Assembly (NCBI GenBank): GCA_025459355.1
Contig: JALOQS010000055.1
Span: forward strand, 1-49,356
Source of the DNA: Pirellula sp.
Lineage (GTDB): Bacteria > Planctomycetota > Planctomycetia > Pirellulales > Pirellulaceae
Reading direction: 5' to 3'
DNA: 49,356 nucleotides
The position numbers were made by a program, and so were the translations under genes. Shown here piece after piece: positions 27,713 through 34,784 of the stretch (position 1 is the stretch's first letter; every line of letters begins with the position of its first letter). The notes beneath the pieces were generated by a model, which saw only the letters and a program-made list of their open reading frames with translations, was not told the origin of the DNA and did not search any database.

Positions 27713-29038
27713 ATGTTCGACTATAACACACAGCTTGTCATGATCAGCTCAACCCTTTTAGGCATAATTGCCGGAGTGGTAGGCGTTTATCTATTGCTGC
27801 GTCGGAAATCCCTCATCGCTGACACGATTTGCCATGCCGCGTTACCGGGATTGGCGGCATCGTTTTTGGTGCAGATATTTATGGGAGGTGACGGGAGGAG
27901 CCTGTTTGGCTTGCTGATTGGAGCGGCCTTGTCAGGAGGCTTGAGTGCGATTGCGGTCTCCGTCTTGGGACGAATCACGAAATTGAAGCCAGACGCGATT
28001 CTTGGCATTATTCTGAGCGTCTTTTTTGGGGCTGGAATGGCGCTCTTCAGCGTGATTCAGCAAATCCCCGATCAGATGGGGGCTGGTTTAGAGACTTATA
28101 TTCTTGGAAAATCGGCATCGATCATTAACTCCGATCTGCAGATGATTGTCGCCGCCTCTATCTTTGTCACCGGGCTAGTTTGGCTAACGCGGAAAGAGCT
28201 TCAAATTCTTTGCTTTGATCCTCTTTTCGCTTCGGCCTCTGGCTGGCCTACGAGCTTGCTCGACGCCATGCTGTTGGGGGCAGTCCTAGTTGTCGTGATT
28301 GTCGGTGCCTCGGTGGTAGGCGTGATTTTGGTTGTTGCATTGATGGTGACTCCACCGGTGGCGGCGAGATTCTGGACCAATCGCCTCAATATGACAATTC
28401 TGATCAGTGCGATGATTGGTGGGTTATCTGGTATCACAGGAACGTTGATTAGTTTGTACGGGGAACGATTGCCGACGGGCCCCTGCATCGTGCTCGTATC
28501 AACTGGTTGTTTCGTTATTAGCCTTTTCATGGGAACAGAAAGTGGAATCGTTTGGCGATTTTGGACCGCAAAGAAACGTCGACGCATCAGCGATGTCGAA
28601 CACGTTTTAAGATCGATTTACGAACTCCTGGAAACTCGCGGAACTCCACCGCAACAACATGGTCAGATGCGATCTGCACCCGTCGATTTAAAATCGTTAA
28701 AACAAATGAGAACATGGGGCAAGACCCGATTGGATTCTGTGGTCCGTACCTTGGTAAGAAAAGGTTGGATCATCGTTAATCCCGTGGGGGATGTCATTCT
28801 TACCGCTAGTGGCATTCAAGAATCCTTGAAATCCGTTAGACGGCATCGATTGCTGGAGATTTATTTCTCGAATCTTGCCGTTCTCTCCCCAGCCGCTTTG
28901 GACCGCGGTGCCGACGCCTTGGAGCATGACCTGGATGACGATATGCTGGCCGCATTAGAACAAGAGTTCTTAGCACAGGGACAGGCAATCGACATACCAG
29001 AAAGCGTCCATCCCATACCGGCTACTCAATCCACGTAG
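27713..29038 (+). CDS. zinc/manganese ABC permease with C-terminal DtxR-like regulator domain
   Basis: A 441-residue fusion. Residues 1-280 are an ABC-3 family permease with about eight helices (LLLRRKSLIADTICHAALPG, the family loop, and MVTPPVAARFW). Residues about 288-430 resemble a DtxR/MntR metalloregulator: a winged-helix part (DVEHVLRSIYELLETRG, RLDSVVRTLVRKGWI) and a metal-binding/dimer part (RRHRLLEIYFSNL, LDRGADALEHDL). This arrangement is known in planctomycetes and Bacteroidetes for MntB-like permeases. Here no ATPase, binding protein or second permease gene adjoins it. The final codons run into the next gene with 10 bp between. Manganese, zinc or iron is likely; selectivity cannot be told. 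Confidence 0.9.
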   Translation: MFDYNTQLVMISSTLLGIIAGVVGVYLLLRRKSLIADTICHAALPGLAASFLVQIFMGGDGRSLFGLLIGAALSGGLSAIAVSVLGRITKLKPDAILGIILSVFFGAGMALFSVIQQIPDQMGAGLETYILGKSASIINSDLQMIVAASIFVTGLVWLTRKELQILCFDPLFASASGWPTSLLDAMLLGAVLVVVIVGASVVGVILVVALMVTPPVAARFWTNRLNMTILISAMIGGLSGITGTLISLYGERLPTGPCIVLVSTGCFVISLFMGTESGIVWRFWTAKKRRRISDVEHVLRSIYELLETRGTPPQQHGQMRSAPVDLKSLKQMRTWGKTRLDSVVRTLVRKGWIIVNPVGDVILTASGIQESLKSVRRHRLLEIYFSNLAVLSPAALDRGADALEHDLDDDMLAALEQEFLAQGQAIDIPESVHPIPATQST

Positions 29039-29048
29039 AAACAAACTC

Positions 29049-29981
29049 ATGAATCCGAAATCCTTTCGAGTCATCGACTCTCACACCGCTGGCGAACCCA
29101 CACGAGTCATTGTCGAGAACGGACCGCAGTGGAAAGGTAGCACCATTCAAGATCGATTGAATGAGGCAAAACAACATCATGATGGTTATCGTCGCGCCCT
29201 CGTCAACGAACCACGAGGCTCCGAAGTTATGGTGGGTGCTCACCTCGTGCCACCCACCGATGCGGATTGCGTAGCTGGGGTGATTTTCTTTAACAATGTC
29301 GGCTACTTGGGCATGTGCGGCCATGGCATGATAGGTGTGGTGGAAACGCTGCGATATCTCGGGCAACTCGGTCCTGGGCAGCATAAATTCGAAACCGTCG
29401 CCGGCATTGTAACCACTCATGTTCTCCACGACGGAAGCGTGGAAATCGGAAATGTCCCTAGCTATCGCAGTCATACCCGCGTCCCACTGCAGACAGAGAA
29501 CTACGGTATTGTCAAAGCGGACATAGCTTATGGTGGAAATTGGTTTTGTCTTGCCAAATCCGACTTAATGAATGTCCCCAATCCCGATAAAGCCGAATTG
29601 CTCAAGCTCTCCCATGAATTAGTGTCTGCCTCACGAGCCTATGAACCTCGCGTCGATCACGCGGAACTATTTGGTGCACCGGTGCGACCTGAGTCTCATT
29701 CTCGAAATTTCGTCCTTTGCCCAGGGGCGATGTACGATCGATCTCCGTGCGGCACCGGAACGAGCGCAAAACTAGCCTGCTTAGCCGCGGACGGCGAGCT
29801 ATCAGAAGGAGAAAACTGGATTCAAGAAGGGATCTTGGGCATCCCTTTTGTGGGGAGATTCCAATGGCTCGATCGAGACAAGGGGCTCGTCTCCCCCACC
29901 ATTGTCGGCCGGGCTTTCGTGAATGCGGACACAAGCGTCATCTTGAACGCGGACGACCCATTTCAGTGGGGGATTTCGTAG
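29049..29981 (+). CDS. 4-hydroxyproline 2-epimerase / proline racemase family
   Basis: A 310-residue cofactor-independent racemase/epimerase. Both acid-base cysteines are present: C90 in MCGHG and C234 in SPCGTGTSAK. This favours epimerase or racemase over trans-3-hydroxyproline dehydratase, which lacks one. Other family marks are DSHTAGEPTRV at the N-terminus and AYGGNWF at 160-166. It probably interconverts trans-4-hydroxy-L-proline and the cis-D isomer, as in collagen breakdown, but no downstream catabolic gene is present in the window. It starts 10 bp after the permease-DtxR gene and probably shares its mRNA, an odd pairing. Convergent with the repair methyltransferase gene. Confidence 0.9.
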   Translation: MNPKSFRVIDSHTAGEPTRVIVENGPQWKGSTIQDRLNEAKQHHDGYRRALVNEPRGSEVMVGAHLVPPTDADCVAGVIFFNNVGYLGMCGHGMIGVVETLRYLGQLGPGQHKFETVAGIVTTHVLHDGSVEIGNVPSYRSHTRVPLQTENYGIVKADIAYGGNWFCLAKSDLMNVPNPDKAELLKLSHELVSASRAYEPRVDHAELFGAPVRPESHSRNFVLCPGAMYDRSPCGTGTSAKLACLAADGELSEGENWIQEGILGIPFVGRFQWLDRDKGLVSPTIVGRAFVNADTSVILNADDPFQWGIS

Positions 29982-29990
29982 CGGTCGCGA

Positions 29991-30557
29991 TCAAGCAAAC
30001 GCCAACGATTGCTGGAACATGCTCGATTTCGATTCACCTCGCTCGAAGTCCAGTAACCAGCGTTTTCGATCTAGGCCGCCCGCATAACCGGTTAACGCTC
30101 CCGATTTTCCGATGACTCTGTGGCATGGTAGCACAATCGATAGTGGGTTCCTACCAATCGCAGCACCCACCGCCCGAGACGCATTGCTTTTGCCTATTTG
30201 ATGAGCGATCTGACCATAGGTAGTTGTGCCACCAAACGGGATCGCACCGAGTTGCTGCCACACCTCGATTTGAAATGCCGTGCCTATCAACAGAAATTCG
30301 GTCTCAAACGACTCTCGATGTCCCGAAAAATACTCTTGGAGTTCCTTCTCCAACTGCAGCAAGACATGTGAGGGACGCTGCGTAACAGCGCTCAGATCAA
30401 TCGAAGGAAAATGTTCGGGAAAGTATTGTTGATCTTGTAAAAAAACTCCTGTCACCTTTTCGCCGCGAGCGCGAAGCAATATGGGACCGATAGGTGAATC
30501 GATCCATCGCCAACCGTCCGATTCCGTATCTGTTGAGTTCGAGTTTTGCAGCTTCAT
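29991..30557 (-). CDS. ogt: methylated-DNA-[protein]-cysteine S-methyltransferase (Ogt/MGMT)
   Basis: A 188-residue DNA-repair protein that removes O6-alkyl groups from guanine in a suicide reaction. The acceptor is C145 in IVLPCHRVIG. The Asn-hinge block SNASRAVGAAIGRNP (124-138) and the PFGGTTTYGQIA helix-turn-helix are intact, and GALTGYAGGLDRKRWLL ends the active-site domain. The N-terminal 85 residues form the usual non-conserved domain. It is convergent with the epimerase gene, 9 bp away, and lies 42 bp downstream of the membrane protein gene on the same strand. The last residues (MFQQSLAFA) extend beyond the family core. Confidence 0.94.
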   Translation of the reverse strand: MKLQNSNSTDTESDGWRWIDSPIGPILLRARGEKVTGVFLQDQQYFPEHFPSIDLSAVTQRPSHVLLQLEKELQEYFSGHRESFETEFLLIGTAFQIEVWQQLGAIPFGGTTTYGQIAHQIGKSNASRAVGAAIGRNPLSIVLPCHRVIGKSGALTGYAGGLDRKRWLLDFERGESKSSMFQQSLAFA

Positions 30558-30599
30558 TCGAAATCGTCTCTTGCTTAAGCCCCGCTTTACTGGCCCAGT

Positions 30600-31541
30600 C
30601 TACCACTCTGTTTCAAAGGGCTTGGTCAGAATGATAATCGTAGACAGTACCGAGGCGCAGATCAAAAACGCAACCAATACCCTCAGCCATTGGCGGCATT
30701 CGCGTGTATAGACGATATCTAAGAACCAAACCAAAGTTGGCAAGAACATTACCGTTCCGATCAGCCAGAGTGGCAATCGGTCTTTCGCTGGTGAATAACG
30801 ATCCGCGAGAAAGAGAGTTGGCACGGTAGCGATCGCTAGCGGGATCATAAGAATACTCAAATGCCAAAGGCCGAATGATTGCCCTTTGGTCGAGCGGAAC
30901 AAGGAACAAACGAATGCACCGAACACGATAGCGGAGCAGCTTGTAATCCACAGACTCAGACTGAGATAACTTTGTGCAGCATAAGCCGAGATACATCCCA
31001 TTTGTCCCGCTAAAACCAGCAACACCCAACGCGAACTGCCACTGGCTGCCATATTCTCTAGTGAACCAAGATTAACAGTGATTGCGACGCAGCCGACAAC
31101 CATCCACGCAAAAAGCACCTCCCAAGACCATCGATTGCCTTTGAACTGATCAGACAAACACCAGGCCATGATCGATATTGCCAAAAAAATACTAACGGGC
31201 CATGTCACCTGAGATAATTTGCTCGTTGACGACAGGAGCGAACGGAGCATAGCTAGCAGCAACACAGCCGCCGGCACCAAGAAAACAAGCCATTCCCAGC
31301 GGCTGTTGGATGACCAGCTGAGCCACTGTGCGGGTTGATCAAGAATCCCTCGTCGTCCGAAATCGGCCATCCAAATCCCGAGACTTATCAAAAGCACCCC
31401 CGGCAACATCCAGGCAAGACTTTGCCAAATATAAGGTGGCTCCCAGTCGTCTAATGGTGGGGCGGAGGTGATCAACCAGCTACCGATGCCCGCAAGCACG
31501 AAGGGGATAAACAATTGGAAAATGAGAATCTGCTGTTCCAT
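30600..31541 (-). CDS. multi-pass membrane protein of unknown function
   Basis: A 313-residue protein with about nine hydrophobic helices spread along its length (IFQLFIPFVLAGIGSWLI, WEWLVFLVPAAVLLLAML, WHLSILMIPLAIATVPTLF, WLRVLVAFLICASVLSTII). It is rich in Trp and Ser. No enzymatic motif is visible and I do not recognise the family. The ATG at 31541 (MEQQILIF) is chosen over a TTG at 31550. It lies 42 bp upstream of the repair methyltransferase gene, so both may be one transcript. A terminator for the gene upstream of it (31726-31753) isolates it from the Met/Gly gene. Confidence 0.65.
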   Translation of the reverse strand: MEQQILIFQLFIPFVLAGIGSWLITSAPPLDDWEPPYIWQSLAWMLPGVLLISLGIWMADFGRRGILDQPAQWLSWSSNSRWEWLVFLVPAAVLLLAMLRSLLSSTSKLSQVTWPVSIFLAISIMAWCLSDQFKGNRWSWEVLFAWMVVGCVAITVNLGSLENMAASGSSRWVLLVLAGQMGCISAYAAQSYLSLSLWITSCSAIVFGAFVCSLFRSTKGQSFGLWHLSILMIPLAIATVPTLFLADRYSPAKDRLPLWLIGTVMFLPTLVWFLDIVYTRECRQWLRVLVAFLICASVLSTIIILTKPFETEW

Positions 31542-31725
31542 TGGACTCAAGTAGTGAACATCGTGGGAGGGAGAACAGGTTTAGCCAAACAGGGATAGAA
31601 AGGAAAAGTGCTTTCCAGCATCTTAGTCTATCGGCATGCCTAGCTATGGTTTGGATTAGTTTAATCGACCAAGCGATGGTTCAGATAGTCGTTGCGAGGT
31701 ATTCAACCAGTTTGAATGTGTTAAC

Positions 31726-31753
31726 GAAAAAAGCCACCCGGATCGGATGGCTT
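31726..31753 (-). terminator. rho-independent terminator of the Met/Gly gene
   Basis: On the minus strand: AAGCCA-T-CCG-atc-CGG-G-TGGCTT, with one internal mismatch, followed by a T-run (TTTTTT, plus-strand A-run 31727-31732) and TCG. It lies 27 bp after the stop at 31780. Confidence 0.85.
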
Positions 31754-31779
31754 CACGAAAAATTATCAGTCGATGAGGT

Positions 31780-32734
31780 TTATTTGTCGCCGTTAGAGAG
31801 TTGCTCACCCACGGAGATCGTCTCGCCGGTTTGACCGGGCGATTGATATTGCTGTGCATTTTCTTCTTCTAGTTTCATGGCTTCGGCATTTGCATAGCTA
31901 ACCAAGCGAACTGCACTTTGCACTTCCAGAGGGTTGAAGAAAAGTTCCACGCCGCTGAATTGAGTGATGTAGCGTGGCTTGTTTAGCAATTCTGGCCAAC
32001 TCATTTCGTTAGCGACGTGCCATGCTGCCGCTTGGGCCACCTTTTGGTCGACTTTTCGATTAGCGAGAGCCAAGCAAATTTGCTCAACAACCGGTGAAGG
32101 ATTTACTTCTTGTAGGCGAACGATTTTGTACTTCATTTTGGGGGTCGGGTCATCTTTGCCGTGCTCCAAGCAAACCATGGGAACGTTGACTTTCTTGGGC
32201 TTGTCAGGCTCAACCCGCATCATACCTCCCATGCCCATTCCACCCATGCCGCCGCCCATTCCGCCCATGCCACCCATTCCTCCCATACCGCCTCCCATGC
32301 CGCCACCAAAGCCTCCTCCCATGCCTTGGCCACCACCCATTCCCATGCCGCCGCCCATTCCACCCATGCCTCCCATGCCGCCGCCCATTCCGCCCATGCC
32401 ACCCATACCACCCATTCCCATACCGCCCATTCCACCCATTTGAGCGAGGACAGGAACGGCACCGAAGGTAGCAGGTAGCTGAACGTCTAGCGCGTCACCG
32501 GTTTTGTTCTTGAAGATGATGTTGGCTTCTGCCGATGTATTCGACCGACACTAGCCCCTCGTCCATGGCCTGGAACATTTCCACGGTACGAACGTTTTTC
32601 TCTTTGTTTTTCTTGGCTTTGGTCGTTACCTGCTTGGTCTCAGTCTTGCTTGGTTGCGGCTCCTGGGAAAATCCAGCGGTCGCAGAGGCAACGGAAACGA
32701 CGAGGGTAAGAAGATGAGTGATGCTTCGCTTCAT
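31780..32734 (-). pseudogene. secreted Met/Gly-rich planctomycete protein, frameshifted
   Basis: Two minus-strand frames together make one known type of protein. The first part (32734 downwards) has a signal peptide (HLLTLVVSVASATAGFSQ) and runs to MDEGLVSVEYI. A one-base shift near 32538-32542 then makes it stop early, at 32495. In the next frame the expected sequence continues: AEANIIFKNKTGDALDVQLP, then ATFGAVPVLAQ, a ~70-residue Met/Gly repeat, and a domain with VNVPMVCLEHGKDDP and AQAAAWHVANEMSW that ends at 31780. The whole region is 955 bp, one base more than a multiple of three, which fits a single inserted base. The protein is exported; its role is unknown. A clean terminator follows, and this could equally be a sequencing error in a working gene. 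Confidence 0.75.
32222..32439 (-). repeat. Met/Gly codon repeat tract
   Basis: About 218 bp of ATG/GGN codons (minus strand) giving GGMGGMGMGG-type peptides, with minor interruptions (GQGMGGGFGGG). It is liable to slippage and to assembly error. Confidence 0.85.
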
Positions 32735-33140
32735 GATCGAGTCCTAATGGAAGTTCTATTTCGCGGTACGGATAAGGTTTTTTTGCCAGAGTCGGGGGCA
32801 CTGAAGCCAATCCAGTGGCGATACCCTTTCTCTGAAGTGTCGCGGAATCCCGTTTTTTTGCGGCTCGGAATTCAGCAAACTACAAATTGGCAATTTGTGT
32901 GCCAAAGCCCTCATTAAATTGCGAACATCCTTTAGGGTACCTAGTTAAGTTGGAAATTCCACTGTTTTGAGCAAAGATTCCCGGCCGGAAAACCAGATTT
33001 GGGTCGGAAAGGCACTTTTTGCAAGTAGAAAGGGGGGCGTCCCGCGATTGCAGAAAAGTTGCAGTTTGATACCTTTTCGTGTTCACAATCGCGACTTTTT
33101 GCGAAATCAAATAGTTCCCCCCTAAATTAGGATCCCCACT
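32735..33140. other. 406-bp intergenic region, divergent promoters
   Basis: No credible ORF. It must hold promoters for the minus-strand Met/Gly gene and for fae. TTGCAG occurs twice 12 bp apart (33046 and 33058 region) ahead of TTTGATACC, but no firm -35/-10 pair can be named. AGGA at 33129-33132 is the likely ribosome site for fae. An open minus-strand frame across fae is treated as a shadow. Confidence 0.5.
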
Positions 33141-33638
33141 ATGTCCATGTACGTCGGAGAAGCATTGGTCGGCGAAGGCAATGAAATCGCCCACATCGAT
33201 TTGATGATCGGTAGCAAAGACGGTCCCGTCGGCTCCGCCTTTGCCAACGCACTTTCTAACCAAAGCGCTGGTCACACGAACCTCTTGGCCGTTCTCGCTC
33301 CCAATGTGGCTGTCAAACCAGCCACGGTTATGATCACCAAAGTGACCATCAAGGGCATGAAGCAAGCGGTCCAAATGTTTGGCCCTGCACAATTCGCTGT
33401 AGCCAAAGCTGTTGCGGACTCCGTCGCTGCCGGCGTCATCCCTGCCGATCAAGCGGAAAGCTTGGTCATCGTTTGCGGTGTCTTTATTCACCCAGCTGCC
33501 AACGACGACAAGAAGATCTACGAATTCAACTACCAAGCGACCAAGGATGCGATCGTCAACGCGATGAAGGGCCTCCCAACCGCTCAACAAATGGTTGCAC
33601 AAAAGGACTCGGTCTCGCACCCATTCGCTGGCTTCTAA
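33141..33638 (+). CDS. fae: formaldehyde-activating enzyme Fae
   Basis: A 165-residue protein that condenses formaldehyde with tetrahydromethanopterin to methylene-H4MPT, the entry step of the archaeal-type C1 pathway found in methylotrophs and planctomycetes. The sequence matches Fae throughout: MYVGEALVGEGNEIAHIDLMIGSKDGPVG with catalytic-type His18, HTNLLAVLAPN, KVTIKGMKQAVQMFGPAQ, VADSVAAGVIP and VIVCGVFIHPAA. Codon use is strongly biased towards preferred codons, suggesting high expression. A strong terminator follows, and 400 bp of control region precede it, so it is a single-gene unit. No other H4MPT-pathway gene is in the window. Confidence 0.97.
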   Translation: MSMYVGEALVGEGNEIAHIDLMIGSKDGPVGSAFANALSNQSAGHTNLLAVLAPNVAVKPATVMITKVTIKGMKQAVQMFGPAQFAVAKAVADSVAAGVIPADQAESLVIVCGVFIHPAANDDKKIYEFNYQATKDAIVNAMKGLPTAQQMVAQKDSVSHPFAGF

Positions 33639-33729
33639 TAGAAGATCGAATCGAACGACGAGTGCTGCATCGGCTGCTACCTGGCGAATTAAGTCCAATG
33701 GCAACCGCTCACTTCGCAACCTAAAATGC

Positions 33730-33767
33730 TTACGGCCATCCTATCCTGGGGTGGCCGTAACTTTTTC
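33730..33767 (+). terminator. rho-independent terminator of fae
   Basis: TTACGGCCA at 33730-33738 pairs perfectly with TGGCCGTAA at 33752-33760, extended inward by CC/GG, and is followed by CTTTTT. It lies 91 bp after the fae stop. Confidence 0.9.
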
Positions 33768-33789
33768 CTCCCTACGGTTAGTCTGAATC

Positions 33790-34686
33790 ATGATGGAACA
33801 CATTTTTTGTCTCCGATCTTTTTTGCCACGGCCCAGTTGTCTCCCTTGGTCTGCTTGCTTGATCATTGGTCTGTTCTGTGGTGCTGCTCCCGCGCAGGAG
33901 AAATCCGAGAACAAGCCTGCCTCCGCATCGGCCCCAGCCACGTTCAAGGCACCGGGAAAGTTATCGCTTCCCGGCGATTCCTTTAAGGTCCTCGATCGGC
34001 CGGCATTCGTATTCATGCCTGAAGAGGCCAAACGCAGCTCTCCTCAGCCCTGGATTTTTTACGCCCCCACGCTGCCGGCTTATCCGGACGAGGCGGAACG
34101 CTGGATGCACCAATCGTTTCTCGATGCGGGAATTGCGGTCGCGGGAGTCGATGTTGGCGAAGCATACGGAAGCCCGGCTAGCCACAATGCCTTCAACGCG
34201 CTTTACGACGAACTGACCATTAATCGAGGATTCGCAAAGAAGGCTTGCCTTTTCGGGCGTAGTCGCGGAGGTCTGTGGGTCAGCAGTTGGGCTATAGCTC
34301 ACCCCGAAAAAGTCGCAGGCATAATCGGCATCTACCCCGTCTACGATTTTCGAACCTATCCCAAACTCGACGCGGCGGCACCCGCTTATGGCCTGAGCAG
34401 CCAAGAACTCGATCAACGTAGCAAAGAGTTCAATCCCATCGAAAGGATAGCAGCCATCGCGAAGGCCAAGATTCCGGTAACCATCATCCATGGCGACCAA
34501 GATATCGTTGTACCTTTGGAACAAAACTCTGCCGAATTAAAAAGAGTTTACAAAGCAGAAGGCTGTGAAGAACTGGTGAACTTGATTGTCGCGCCGGGAC
34601 AAGGGCACAACTTTTGGGAGGGCTTTTTCCGCGAACCTCGCTTGGTCGAATTTGGTATCGAGAGGGCTCGTGCCGGCGGAAAATAA
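33790..34686 (+). CDS. secreted alpha/beta hydrolase
   Basis: A 298-residue serine hydrolase with a signal peptide (SACLIIGLFCGAAPAQEK, about 20-38). The triad is visible: nucleophile Ser in LFGRSRGGLW near 156, Asp in IHGDQDIVVP near 238, and His in GQGHNFWEGF near 281. The RSRGG elbow and the HPEKVAGIIGIYPVYD segment resemble prolyl-oligopeptidase-like esterases. The oxyanion region APTLPAYPDEAERWM is at about 90-104. The natural substrate is unknown (ester or acetyl groups on polysaccharide are possible). It follows the fae terminator and is followed 84 bp on by uvrA. Either of the two N-terminal Met residues could be the start. Confidence 0.85.
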   Translation: MMEHIFCLRSFLPRPSCLPWSACLIIGLFCGAAPAQEKSENKPASASAPATFKAPGKLSLPGDSFKVLDRPAFVFMPEEAKRSSPQPWIFYAPTLPAYPDEAERWMHQSFLDAGIAVAGVDVGEAYGSPASHNAFNALYDELTINRGFAKKACLFGRSRGGLWVSSWAIAHPEKVAGIIGIYPVYDFRTYPKLDAAAPAYGLSSQELDQRSKEFNPIERIAAIAKAKIPVTIIHGDQDIVVPLEQNSAELKRVYKAEGCEELVNLIVAPGQGHNFWEGFFREPRLVEFGIERARAGGK

Positions 34687-34742
34687 AACCGGCATCGATT
34701 TCGATCGAATGCACTAGCCATATTGAAGTTTTGCCATACTCT

Positions 34743-34784
34743 GTTTCGCACGGCAAAGAAAAAGTTTCGCATGGCAAAGAAGAA
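34743..34784 (+). repeat. tandem 21-bp duplication at the uvrA start
   Basis: Two adjacent 21-bp units start GTTTCGCACGGCAAAG (34743) and GTTTCGCATGGCAAAG (34764) and differ at only two positions. The second supplies the ATG start; the first has ACG at the same place. Confidence 0.85.

Noticed and set aside
31979-32443. Plus-strand Pro/Ile-rich 154-codon frame (and a His/Ala-rich one in another frame)
   Set aside because: Both are antisense readings of the Met/Gly codon repeat; a low-complexity tract is open in several frames by composition.
32495-32734. Programmed ribosomal frameshift in the Met/Gly gene
   Set aside because: No slippery heptamer, stop-adjacent shift site or downstream pseudoknot was evident; mutation or sequence error is simpler.
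32880-33719. 279-codon minus-strand open frame
   Set aside because: It is antisense to fae, has no recognisable motif, and repeats the fae codon bias in reverse; fae matches its family along its full length.
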